Assembly (NCBI RefSeq): GCF_001613125.1
Contig: NZ_BDBT01000002.1
Span: 329,639 to 393,638 of the forward strand
DNA length: 64,000 nt
Reading direction: 5' to 3'
From: Nocardia shimofusensis NBRC 100134
GTDB taxonomy: Bacteria > Actinomycetota > Actinomycetes > Mycobacteriales > Mycobacteriaceae
A model generated the notes under the pieces. The model worked only from the letters and a program-made list of their open reading frames with translations. It made no database searches and was not told the DNA's origin. Both the position numbers and the translations under genes were made by a program. Below, in pieces: positions 1 through 34,926 of this stretch (within the stretch, counting starts at the first letter, position 1; every line of letters starts with the position of its first letter).

Positions 1-27151
<27,151 letters not shown>

Positions 27152-27645
27152 CAGAGCCTCCTTGACCGGTGAAAGAACCACTGCCCGTGGCGATTTCGGG
27201 CAGCACCGATCAGCCCGGCTACCGGTCGTCACGACCGGACGCGGGCGGGCAGGCGTGCCCCCACGGGCGTTTTTCGGGGAGAGCGCGGTCGGTGACGATG
27301 TCACCCGCGCGGGATCCGACAGATTGCGTTGAACGAGACGGCGGACTCGGGGTCCGCCAACCGTGGCGGAGCAGCTCCGCGCCGGGTGTGCCTAGCTTGT
27401 GATCGTTCCTCCAACTTTCGCCGCTCGGGGTTCTCGATCGAGACCCGGCCGTGTTCTCTGCGTCACACGATCGTTGCGTGCACTGCGAACATTAGGCGGT
27501 GAGTGAATAAAAAGTAACAGGTTCCACTGAAATATTTTGATCAGATGTCCAGATTGTCTTACAGGGTAGAAAGCCCTGGACAGCGGCTATCGCGCAGAGC
27601 CTAGGGCGTCCACGTAGTGAGCTATCACACTGTCAGATGTGCAGA
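27152..27645. other. Intergenic region between the NRPS start and the GAF regulator gene
   Basis: About 494 bases with no convincing gene. The part near 27490-27560 is markedly richer in A and T than the surroundings, as expected for the NRPS promoter, but I find no -35/-10 pair on the minus strand that I would defend. A short hairpin (CAGGG 27562-27566, CCCTG 27574-27578) downstream of the regulator could be a weak terminator. Confidence 0.5.
27157..27163 (-). promoter_or_regulatory. Ribosome binding site that fixes the NRPS1 start
   Basis: The minus strand reads AAGGAGG, five bases before GTG at 27149-27151. The upstream in-frame starts to 27304 lack such a site, so the shorter protein, beginning [10 protein letters not shown], is preferred. 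Confidence 0.8.
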
Positions 27646-29010
27646 CTATGAGCCGAAACGTTGCATCCGCGTTGCATCCGCGCCCAACCTGCGGTCGAGC
27701 ACCCGGATCTTGGCCTCGATCTGCGCATACAGCGGCGAATCACGATCGACCGAGGCGCGATAGACCGCCCAGGCGGCGGCATCGTCACGCCCCTCTGCAC
27801 CGGAGGTCCACCGGCGCAAGACCCCACTGTCACGGGAGGCGAGCACCGCGGTGCGCAGACGCACTCGGAGCTCGTCGCGGATGTCGACGATGCCGGGTGC
27901 GGTGGAGCGCGGCAGCACCGGGCCGGCGTAGAGCCGTAATGCGGATTCCACATCACCGGAGTCCAGTGCGGCCCGCAGCGCGTCCACATCGGTTGCGACC
28001 GGAACCCGCAGACGGTAGGGGCGCGAGCCGAACACCGTCGGGCCGACCACCGAACGCAAGCGCGACACCGCCGCGCGGATGGTGCCGTTGTCCAGATCGG
28101 TGTCGTCGAGCAGCAGGGCGAGATGGTCGGCGCCGAGCCCTTCGGGATGCTCGGCGAGCAGTAGCAGTATTTCGGCGTGCCGTTGTGACAGCGGCACCCG
28201 ATCTCCCGCGATGGTCAGCTGCGGCTGCCCTTGCCCGAGTACCTCGAGCCCGAGCGAGCGCGCCTCGGCGGGCCGGGAGGCCGCCTGCCCTCCGCCCGCG
28301 TCGGCACGGCCCGAGCGCATCGCGGTCAGCACCAGTTCCATCTCCGCCGCCGTGGCCGTCGCCTTGACCAGCGCCAATATCTCGGGCCGGGCGACCCGCA
28401 CGCCACCGGCGACCATCAGCACACCGACGAGCCTGCCGTCCGGGTCGTGCACGGGCGCGGCGGCGCAGGTGATCTGGTGCATCCGGTGCAGGAAGTGTTC
28501 GGGGCCGTGAATCCAGGCCGCCCGTCCGGTGCGCACCACCAGACCGGCGGCATTGGTGCCGATGCGGCGTTCACTCAGGTCGTCGCCCGCCCGCAGCCCG
28601 ACCTCGGCGGCGGCGGCCACCCGATCAGGGTTGCCGTACACCGAGAGCACCCGGCCGAACTGGTCGGCGAGCGCGACGACGAGGCCGGCACGGGCGGCGT
28701 CCTGGACGAGCAGTTTGTCGATCAGCGGCATCAGCGGGGCCAGCGCGTGGGCGTCGCGATAGCGCTGCAGGTCGGCGCCGCGCAGGCCGCGCTCGCTGAG
28801 CACATCCATCGGATCGACGCCGCTACGCAGGCTGCGCAGCCAGGAATCCAGCACGAGAGGGCGCAGCAGACCCGCCAGCTGCGAGAGCTGTTCACCGCCC
28901 GCACTGAGGTATCCGTGAGCTTGTGCGGCATAGGCTTCCAGCGCGCCGAGCTGCGTGCCTGGCTCGACGCGGTGCCGTGGGGGCCGCCCACCTGCGAGAT
29001 TGCTGACCAT
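27646..29010 (-). CDS. GAF-domain transcriptional regulator at the end of the mycofactocin gene row
   Basis: A 454-residue cytoplasmic regulator. An N-terminal helical region is followed by a GAF-type sensor domain around residues 110-210 (GRVLSVYG, RIGTNAAGL, then a segment ending LVGVLMVAGG), and by a winged-helix-like DNA-binding part around 275-340 (LSQRHAEILLLLAEHPEGL, then TIRAAVSRLRSVVG). This architecture is known from actinobacterial regulators often found beside alcohol or aldehyde dehydrogenase genes. ATG 29008-29010 is preferred, with GAAAGG just upstream; a TTG seven codons earlier is possible. It lies in the same orientation as mftG with a 146-base gap, so it may be the last gene of the mft transcription unit, fitting a role in alcohol or aldehyde metabolism. 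It also faces the NRPS start across the AT-rich gap and could act there instead. The ligand is unknown. Confidence 0.8.
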   Translation of the reverse strand: MVSNLAGGRPPRHRVEPGTQLGALEAYAAQAHGYLSAGGEQLSQLAGLLRPLVLDSWLRSLRSGVDPMDVLSERGLRGADLQRYRDAHALAPLMPLIDKLLVQDAARAGLVVALADQFGRVLSVYGNPDRVAAAAEVGLRAGDDLSERRIGTNAAGLVVRTGRAAWIHGPEHFLHRMHQITCAAAPVHDPDGRLVGVLMVAGGVRVARPEILALVKATATAAEMELVLTAMRSGRADAGGGQAASRPAEARSLGLEVLGQGQPQLTIAGDRVPLSQRHAEILLLLAEHPEGLGADHLALLLDDTDLDNGTIRAAVSRLRSVVGPTVFGSRPYRLRVPVATDVDALRAALDSGDVESALRLYAGPVLPRSTAPGIVDIRDELRVRLRTAVLASRDSGVLRRWTSGAEGRDDAAAWAVYRASVDRDSPLYAQIEAKIRVLDRRLGADATRMQRFGS

Positions 29011-29156
29011 TTGCCTTTCTTTCCGCTCCAAACCTTACCGGCGCGCCATACCCTGCGCGGGAAGGATCTACGGTTTGTCCGACAGGTCACACCACAGCGA
29101 CTCCTCAGCGAATTGTGACTCACTTGTCTTTCTGATTGATCGCCCGGGGCGAACAC

Positions 29157-30665
29157 TCACCTCGGCAGATCGGCCGCGCGCTCGGCGATCATCACCGCAC
29201 TGGCCTGCGGACCACGGCTCAGCGGCACCGGTGGCACCGACATATCCACCACCGACAGCCCCCGCACACCGTGGACTCGCAGGCCGTGGTCGACCACGGC
29301 GCGCTCGTCGTGCGCGGCGCCCATCCGGCAGGTGCCCGAAAGGTGCTGCGAGGTACCGAGCCGTTCGCGCAGCCACACCACGGCCCGCGGATGCGTCGCG
29401 GGCGGAACCCTCGTGAGGAGCCTCGCGCCGGGAATCCGCGACAGCAATTCTTCCGCCAGCGCCGCGGCTTCCAGCAACCGCGTCCGATCGGCCGCCTCGG
29501 ACAGATAACGGTGCGCGATCACCGGCCGCGCCGCCGGGTCGCCGGAGGACAGACGCAGCACGCCCCAGGAGTGCGGCCGCATGAGCGCGACCCCCAGACG
29601 GCGTATGCCCGGGGTGAATTCGACGGTGTAGGGACGTAATTCGATGTCGTCCAGATCGACGACGTACTCGAGCGGGACCGTGGCGGGCGGCTTTTCGCCC
29701 GGCTCCGCGCCGACCCGGTACTCCAGGCCGATCTCCGGGTGGTCGGTGAACCACTGCCCCACCGGGGCCGGATGCACCAGCGGTATGCCGGTCCCGGCCG
29801 GCAGCGAGGCCGGGCCGATCCCCGAACGCAGCAGCAGCGCAGCGGTTTCCACCGCACCCGCGCACAGCACGATGTGGTCGGCCCACGCCGTCTCGGTCAC
29901 ATCGTCGCGCCGGTACTCGACCCCGACGGCCCTGCCGTGGCGGACGAGCACCCGCGATACCGTCGCCCCGCCGTCCACCCGCAGATTCGGCCGATGGGCG
30001 GCGGGCAGCAGATAGGCCGTGGCAGTGCCGATCCGCAGGCCACGATCGACATTGCAGGGCACCCGCGCCACTCCGGTCTGCGGCCCATCGCCCGGTACGG
30101 CATTGAGGTCCTCGCGTTCGGGCAGGCCGAGGCTGTGTGCGGCGGCGGCGACCGCGCGACTGATCGGCGCCGGGTGCGCGCTGCGGATCACCGGGATCGG
30201 ACCGGTCCGGCCGTGGCCGGGGCGGTCGCCGAAGTCCTTGTCGCATTCACTGCGGCGGTAGGCGTCGAGGACGGTGCCGAAATCCCAGCCGGGTCCGCCC
30301 GCGATGTCGTCCCACGCCGCGAAGTCCGCGGCCCGCGCCCGCCCGAAGTAGCTGCCGTTCACCGCACTCGAACCGCCGAGCACGCGCCCGCGCACCAGTT
30401 CGCCCAGCACCGGGTCGTATGCGTCGTGCGCGCCTTCGGCCGAGTCGCTGTCGGCCGAAAGGATCGTCGGGTAGCGCCAGAGCCAGGCAGCGTTCGGGTC
30501 CAGCGGCATTCGCGTCGCGTCGCGCAGAGCTTCGGGGAACGCGGCGGGGTCGAGCCGGACCCGGCCTGCTTCGAGCACCCGGACCGCGTGCGCGGGGTCC
30601 TCGCTCAGGCGCGCGGCCAGGACGCAGCCCGCGGTGCCGCCGCCGACGATCAGGGTGTCGGTCAT
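29157..30665 (-). CDS. mftG: Mycofactocin-associated GMC-family FAD oxidoreductase MftG
   Basis: A 502-residue flavoprotein of the glucose-methanol-choline oxidoreductase family. The N-terminal dinucleotide fold shows LIVGGGTAGCVLAARLSE at residues ~5-22. The family signature follows near 105-140 (RGRVLGGSSAVNG), and the C-terminal domain contains TSQHLSGTCRMG with the expected active-site His. In mycobacteria MftG is reported to reoxidise mycofactocinol and pass electrons towards respiration; that role is taken from the family and the position 38 bases after mftF, not from the sequence alone. ATG 30665 (MTDTLIVGGG) is chosen because the longer frame adds a low-quality Arg/Pro-rich leader. 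It lies in the mftA-mftBC-mftF-mftG row. Confidence 0.88.
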   Translation of the reverse strand: MTDTLIVGGGTAGCVLAARLSEDPAHAVRVLEAGRVRLDPAAFPEALRDATRMPLDPNAAWLWRYPTILSADSDSAEGAHDAYDPVLGELVRGRVLGGSSAVNGSYFGRARAADFAAWDDIAGGPGWDFGTVLDAYRRSECDKDFGDRPGHGRTGPIPVIRSAHPAPISRAVAAAAHSLGLPEREDLNAVPGDGPQTGVARVPCNVDRGLRIGTATAYLLPAAHRPNLRVDGGATVSRVLVRHGRAVGVEYRRDDVTETAWADHIVLCAGAVETAALLLRSGIGPASLPAGTGIPLVHPAPVGQWFTDHPEIGLEYRVGAEPGEKPPATVPLEYVVDLDDIELRPYTVEFTPGIRRLGVALMRPHSWGVLRLSSGDPAARPVIAHRYLSEAADRTRLLEAAALAEELLSRIPGARLLTRVPPATHPRAVVWLRERLGTSQHLSGTCRMGAAHDERAVVDHGLRVHGVRGLSVVDMSVPPVPLSRGPQASAVMIAERAADLPR

Positions 30666-30703
30666 CGATGTCCCCGCGGGATGCGCACGGTGTCGGATCC
30701 GGT

Positions 30704-32116
30704 TCAGCGGCGGGCCAGGGTCGGACGCACAGCGGCCAGGCTGCGCGCCCGGAAAGCGCCGACCCACAGACCGGTTCCGTAGGCGATGTCGTCGAGGCGT
30801 TTGTAGGCCACGTAACGCACCGGGTCCAGGCCACCGGGCTCACGATGGGTGAACCAGTCGGCCAGGCCGTCGGCGACCGCCATGGTCACCGCGATCCGGC
30901 GCACGCGCCGCGACAGCAGCATCGCCAGCACAGTGACCGGCCAATAGTGTCGGCACATCGCCGAGGCCAGCCGCCACAGGCCGGCGAAGAAACCGCGGGC
31001 CAGGTACAGCGAGGCGATCCTGGTCGGGTTGTCGAGCCCGGCGAAGACCCGGCGCAGGCGCAGCAACGCGGCACCGAGGGTGACCAGACCGCCGAGCGCG
31101 CCCCAGCGGGTGAGGGTGGCGAACAGCACGGCGGCCAGCACCGTCCAGGACGGCACCGTCAGCGGGGAGACCATCCGCGGGTCGTGACGTTCGGCGAGCG
31201 GCGCGGCGCCGGTGCCGTAGAACAGCTTGCGGCCGAACCAGGCGCGAAAACGGACGCGGTGGTCGTGAGCGACGTGCGCGGCGGGCTCGTAGCGCAGCCG
31301 CCTGCCCGCGCGCTCCAGCCGCCAGCACAGGTCCACATCCTCGGCGACGTGCAGGGATTCGTCGAAGCCGCCGACCGCGAGCAGCGCCTGCCTGCGCACC
31401 AGCAGCGCCGCGCTGGGCACATAGGAGATCCGCCCGCCCGAATGCACCGCCGCCTCGCGCCTGCCCAGATCCAGCGAGGACCGGGTGTGCTCGTAACGGG
31501 CCAGCGCGTTGGATTCCGGGTCGAGGGCGGTGACCCGCGGGGCCACCAGCGCGACCTCGGGATCGCTGAAATGCCCGAGCACGACCTCCAGCCAGCCGCT
31601 GCGCGGGACCACGTCCGAATCCAGGAACGCGACGAATTCGGTTGTCGCCGCCCGCAGGCCGGCATTGCGCGCGGCCGCCGGACCCTTGGCGCGGTCGTGG
31701 CGCAGCACCGTCACCCGGCAGCGCGGGCCGCGTTCGCTCGGCACCTGTACCGGTTGATCGGAGCCGTCGTCGACGACGATGACGTGGTGGCCGCGCAGCA
31801 CCGCCAGCATGCGGGCCAGGCCCTCGGCGTTGTTGCGCAGCGGGACGACGATGGTGACGTCCTCGGTGGAGGGCAGCAGACGTGGGCGCGGATTGGCGAC
31901 CCCGGAATCGAGGAGCCTGCGGGCGACGACGGCGGATTTGGGCCCGGACACCTCCAGGTACCCGTCGCCGATCATCTCGGCGGCCTCCGGCGCGAGCCGC
32001 AGCACGCGGGCGGGTGTTCCACCGACGAGGACGCGCCCCCCGGAGTATGCGCGTACCCGTGGATCGATCCGTACCCCGAAGCCGTCCGGCAATCGATCGT
32101 GGCGCATCCCTCGCAT
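30704..32116 (-). CDS. mftF: Mycofactocin glycosyltransferase MftF
   Basis: A 470-residue GT2-family glycosyltransferase that adds beta-1,4-linked glucose units to premycofactocin in mycobacteria. A ~80-residue N-terminal part is typical of MftF (GVRIDPRVR, then LAPEAAEMI). The GT-A core starts at [19 protein letters not shown] and [12 protein letters not shown] supply the nucleotide and metal-binding acids, and [14 protein letters not shown] is the late acidic motif. Hydrophobic segments follow ([12 protein letters not shown] and [11 protein letters not shown]), suggesting membrane association. ATG 32116 gives the length usual for the family; ATG 32107 and TTG 32125 are alternatives and none has a strong ribosome site. 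It lies 38 bases before mftG and about 200 bases after mftBC, in the place where mftD and mftE would normally come first. Confidence 0.9.
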   Translation of the reverse strand: MRGMRHDRLPDGFGVRIDPRVRAYSGGRVLVGGTPARVLRLAPEAAEMIGDGYLEVSGPKSAVVARRLLDSGVANPRPRLLPSTEDVTIVVPLRNNAEGLARMLAVLRGHHVIVVDDGSDQPVQVPSERGPRCRVTVLRHDRAKGPAAARNAGLRAATTEFVAFLDSDVVPRSGWLEVVLGHFSDPEVALVAPRVTALDPESNALARYEHTRSSLDLGRREAAVHSGGRISYVPSAALLVRRQALLAVGGFDESLHVAEDVDLCWRLERAGRRLRYEPAAHVAHDHRVRFRAWFGRKLFYGTGAAPLAERHDPRMVSPLTVPSWTVLAAVLFATLTRWGALGGLVTLGAALLRLRRVFAGLDNPTRIASLYLARGFFAGLWRLASAMCRHYWPVTVLAMLLSRRVRRIAVTMAVADGLADWFTHREPGGLDPVRYVAYKRLDDIAYGTGLWVGAFRARSLAAVRPTLARR

Positions 32117-32321
32117 GCTAGGCAATCACGCGCGTTCGAGCATCATCGGTGCGCGAAATCGCTGCGAAACGCCCCGAATCGCCAGTGCACGCGCGGCGAT
32201 CCGGAGCGACGGCGTGTCGCGGTCGACAGCCGGACCGGCGAGGGTGCCTCCCGCTGCGACCGCCGGGGCCGCAACAGGAGGGCAACCGGTGGGGACTCGG
32301 CCCCTCACACCACCCGGCCGA

Positions 32322-33857
32322 TCACGCGAGCGGGCTCTCGTCGCAGGCGCGCGAGGGCATGCGGGCGGTCAGGGTCAGCGGGATCGGACCCGGCTTGCGC
32401 GCCCCGCGCCGCGAGCCGGCCTTGCGGGAGTGGTCGACCGACGAGCGCGGGATGGTGCGCCCGGCGTCGGCGAGCGCGGCCTCGCCGTAGCCCTGCACGC
32501 ACTCGGGATCGGGTCCGTCGGCGGGCAGGCCGGTGAAGAACTTGGCCGCCATGCAACCGCCCCGGCAGGCGTCGTAGTGCGCGCAGCTCGAGCAGGCGCC
32601 ACCACCGGTGGGCTCACGCAGTTCGCCGAACAGCGACGAGTCGCGCCACACGCCTTCGAAACCGCCGTCGGTGAGCACGTTTCCGGCCTGGAATCGGTCG
32701 TGGATGGCGAACGGGCAGGCGTAGACGTCGCCGACCGGATCGACCAGGCAGACCACCCGGCCCGCGCCGCACATGTTCAATCCCGGCAGCGCCGAACCGA
32801 AGGCCGACAGATGGAAGAAGGAGTCGCCGGTCAGCACGCCCTCGCCGTTGGCCACCAGCCAGTCGTAGAGAACCCGCTGCTGGTCGGAGGTGGGGTGCAG
32901 TTCGTCCCAGACATCCGCGCCGCGACCCGAGGGACGCAGGCGGGTCAGGCGCAGGGTGGCGCCGTAGCGGTCGGCGATGGCGCGGAACTCGTCGAGCTGG
33001 GGGATGTTGTGGCGGGTGGCCACGACCGAGAGTTTCGCGTCACGGAATCCGGCCGCGGCGAGATTCTCCAGCGCGCGGATCGCCGTGTCGAAGGAGCCCG
33101 GCCCGCGCACCGCGTCGTTGACCTCGGCGGTCGCGCCGTCCAGCGAGATCTGCACGTCGACGTAGTCGCTGGCGGCCAGCCGGGTGGCGACCTCGGGGGT
33201 GATGCGAACGCCGTTGGTGGAGAACTTGACTCCCACGTGGTGCTCGGTGGCGTAGTCGACGAGCTCCCAGAAGTCCTGGCGCACCGTCGGTTCGCCGCCG
33301 CCGATGTTGACGTAGAAGATCTGCATCCGCTCGAACTCGTCGATGAGCGCCTTGCACTGCTCGGTGGTCAGCTCACGGGGATCGCGCCTGCCCGAGGACG
33401 ACAGGCAGTGCACGCAGGACAGATTGCAGGCGTAGGTGAGTTCCCAGGTCAGGCAGATCGGCGCGGCCAGGCCGCTCTCGAAGCGATCCACCAGCTTCAC
33501 GGCCTTGTCCTCCCGCGCCGGGGAATCCACGGCCGCGGAGGCGACAGTCCGGGAACCGGCGGCCGTGGGAGTCCCGGCAGGCGGGTTCGTGACGGTGCCG
33601 CCGACGATCATCCGGCCGTCGGCGAGTTGGCTCAGCGCCGCCGCGTACGGGGCGAGCGCCTCATCCGAGACACCGGCCGCGTGCAGTGCGGCGCGAGCGG
33701 AGGTGTGATCGGGCAGCGAGCGCACGACCTCGACGATCCGTGGGTTCTTGAGGAACGAGAGTTTGCGGGTGCCGAAGTGGTAGAGCAACGCGCCGAACGG
33801 CTCGGGGCGCAACGCCACCCGGGGATGCAGCTGCCAACGGGTATCGAGATCGAGCAT
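32322..33857 (-). CDS. mftC: Fused MftB-MftC: peptide chaperone plus radical SAM mycofactocin maturase
   Basis: A 511-residue fusion. Residues 1-87 match MftB, the small PqqD-like RiPP recognition element that holds the MftA peptide. A Pro/Ala/Ser linker (about 88-118) leads to MftC, residues ~130-511. The radical SAM cluster motif CNLSCVHC has Cys 144, 148 and 151, followed by GGGEPT. The C-terminal SPASM region carries Cys residues for auxiliary iron-sulfur clusters (NMCGAGRVVC, DVYACPF, CSSCAHYDAC, RGGCM). Known MftC decarboxylates the C-terminal Tyr of MftA and joins Val to Tyr; the fused gene should do the same. ATG 33857 lies 16 bases after the mftA stop with AGGGCGGG upstream. MftB and MftC are separate proteins in M. 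tuberculosis, so the fusion is notable. A basic C-terminal extension of ~35 residues has no clear role. Confidence 0.93.
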   Translation of the reverse strand: MLDLDTRWQLHPRVALRPEPFGALLYHFGTRKLSFLKNPRIVEVVRSLPDHTSARAALHAAGVSDEALAPYAAALSQLADGRMIVGGTVTNPPAGTPTAAGSRTVASAAVDSPAREDKAVKLVDRFESGLAAPICLTWELTYACNLSCVHCLSSSGRRDPRELTTEQCKALIDEFERMQIFYVNIGGGEPTVRQDFWELVDYATEHHVGVKFSTNGVRITPEVATRLAASDYVDVQISLDGATAEVNDAVRGPGSFDTAIRALENLAAAGFRDAKLSVVATRHNIPQLDEFRAIADRYGATLRLTRLRPSGRGADVWDELHPTSDQQRVLYDWLVANGEGVLTGDSFFHLSAFGSALPGLNMCGAGRVVCLVDPVGDVYACPFAIHDRFQAGNVLTDGGFEGVWRDSSLFGELREPTGGGACSSCAHYDACRGGCMAAKFFTGLPADGPDPECVQGYGEAALADAGRTIPRSSVDHSRKAGSRRGARKPGPIPLTLTARMPSRACDESPLA

Positions 33858-33873
33858 TCGTCTGCCCGCCCTG

Positions 33874-33999
33874 TCAGTAGACGCCGCACATGCCGTCGAT
33901 GGAGACCTCTTCGATCAGGCTCTCCTCGACGAGTTCGGCGGCGACCGGTCCGGTCTCGCCGTCGGCGGGGACGAAGAACTGCCGAGTCTTCACAGTCAT
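33874..33999 (-). CDS. mftA: Mycofactocin precursor peptide MftA (41 residues)
   Basis: A small ORF that starts MTVKTRQFFVPADGE and ends in IDGMCGVY, the hallmark C-terminus of mycofactocin precursors. The last Val-Tyr pair is the substrate of MftC: Tyr is decarboxylated and joined to Val, and the resulting dipeptide is later released and glycosylated. A strong ribosome site (AGGAGG, 34006-34011) sits six bases before ATG 33997-33999. The acidic middle (AELVEESLIEEVS) fits the part that binds the MftB recognition element. It is first in the minus-strand row mftA-mftBC-mftF-mftG and divergent from the TetR gene mftR. It is only 41 codons, so automatic calling can miss it. Confidence 0.97.
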   Translation of the reverse strand: MTVKTRQFFVPADGETGPVAAELVEESLIEEVSIDGMCGVY

Positions 34000-34019
34000 C
34001 ACAAACCTCCTGGAGATCA

Positions 34020-34037
34020 TACGGACCACCATCCGTA
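34020..34037. promoter_or_regulatory. Candidate operator palindrome in front of mftA
   Basis: A perfect inverted repeat TACGGA-CCACCA-TCCGTA, 8 bases upstream of the mftA ribosome site and about 210 bases from the divergent mftR start. The size and position suit binding of a TetR dimer, and MftR is the obvious candidate. The arms are only six bases, so chance cannot be excluded. Confidence 0.5.
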
Positions 34038-34247
34038 GTCCACGTCACACCATAACCACGTCTTCGCTGGGAGTGAACCATGTCGCTTTTCGGAAGGCCT
34101 TCGGTCCCCGGAGTCCGGCCGCGATGCCCTGATGAGCCCGCGCCCCACGTCGCGGCCCTCGACCGCACCGACGGCCTCTAGACTTCGGGTGTACATCGGC
34201 GGAACAGATTGTGATGGGCAACACATGCCCGCGGCGGTAGAGGTGGC

Positions 34248-34886
34248 ATGGGAGTCGGACGCATACAGACCAACGGGGGCGGCAGCACGCTGTCGGAGTC
34301 CGAGATAGTCGAGGCGGCACTGCGGGTGGTCCGCGAGGACGGGGTCGAGAAACTATCGATGCGGCGATTGTCGCGCGAGCTGGGCGTCTCCCCCATGGCG
34401 CCGTACTACTACGTCGCCGACAAGCGTGAACTGCTCGACCTGGTGGCGGGCGCCGCGCTGACGGGAGTCCGCACGCCGCCGCGCGACTCGGGTCCGTGGC
34501 AGCAGCGGCTGCGCGAGCTCGTCGACCAGATCGACGAGAAGCTGCGCAGGCATCCCGGGTTGGGCGATGTGCTCATCGAGCAGATGCTGGGCAAGCAGCT
34601 CGACCTGATCGCCGGAGTCATGAGCATCCTGGCCGACGCCGGGTTCGGCGACCGCGACATCCTGTCCGCCTACGCGACCGTGCACACCTACCTGTTCGGC
34701 CGGCGCCGGGTGAACCCGCGCGAGCCCGCGGCGCTGACCGGAGTGGACCTGCCCGACGTGGTCGCCCGCGCCACCGCGCACATGCCCGACCTGCGCGGCC
34801 GCTACACCTACGACTTCGGCATGGACGTGCTCATCGCGGGCTTGGAAGCCCGGCTTGTCGCGGGAGCGGACCCCGACGTACGATGA
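34248..34886 (+). CDS. mftR: TetR-family regulator, probable mycofactocin repressor MftR
   Basis: A 212-residue TetR-type repressor. The N-terminal helix-turn-helix spans about residues 18-60 (SEIVEAALRVVREDG, then MRRLSRELGVSPMAPYYYV). The C-terminal ligand domain is all-helical. ATG 34248 has GAGGT just upstream. It is divergent from mftA with a 248-base intergenic region. In M. tuberculosis the equivalent gene (Rv0691c) occupies the same place, and MftR is reported to repress the mft operon in response to acyl-CoAs. Assignment rests mainly on this position, since TetR sequences alone rarely identify targets. Its stop is only three bases from a KstR-type box, so kshB has its own promoter control within or just after this gene. 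Confidence 0.75.
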   Translation: MGVGRIQTNGGGSTLSESEIVEAALRVVREDGVEKLSMRRLSRELGVSPMAPYYYVADKRELLDLVAGAALTGVRTPPRDSGPWQQRLRELVDQIDEKLRRHPGLGDVLIEQMLGKQLDLIAGVMSILADAGFGDRDILSAYATVHTYLFGRRRVNPREPAALTGVDLPDVVARATAHMPDLRGRYTYDFGMDVLIAGLEARLVAGADPDVR

Positions 34887-34889
34887 AAT

Positions 34890-34903
34890 TGAAACACGTT
34901 CTA
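34890..34903 (+). promoter_or_regulatory. KstR-type operator in front of kshB
   Basis: The sequence TGAAACACGTTCTA fits every fixed position of the published KstR consensus TnnAACnnGTTnnA. KstR is the TetR-family repressor of cholesterol and steroid catabolism in mycobacteria and rhodococci. The box ends 23 bases before the kshB ATG, a position that would block transcription start or early elongation. It also identifies the downstream gene as part of a steroid regulon. Confidence 0.85.
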
Positions 34904-34926
34904 GTTTTCGGGTTCGAGAGGACGAC

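Noticed and set aside
27646..29010. Regulator considered as a SARP-type antibiotic regulator
   Set aside because: The winged-helix-like part is C-terminal and preceded by a GAF domain; a typical SARP has an N-terminal DNA-binding domain followed by BTAD.
32126..32308. 60-codon minus-strand ORF between mftBC and mftF
   Set aside because: Pro/Ala/Arg-rich, no ribosome site and no resemblance to mftD or mftE; treated as non-coding.
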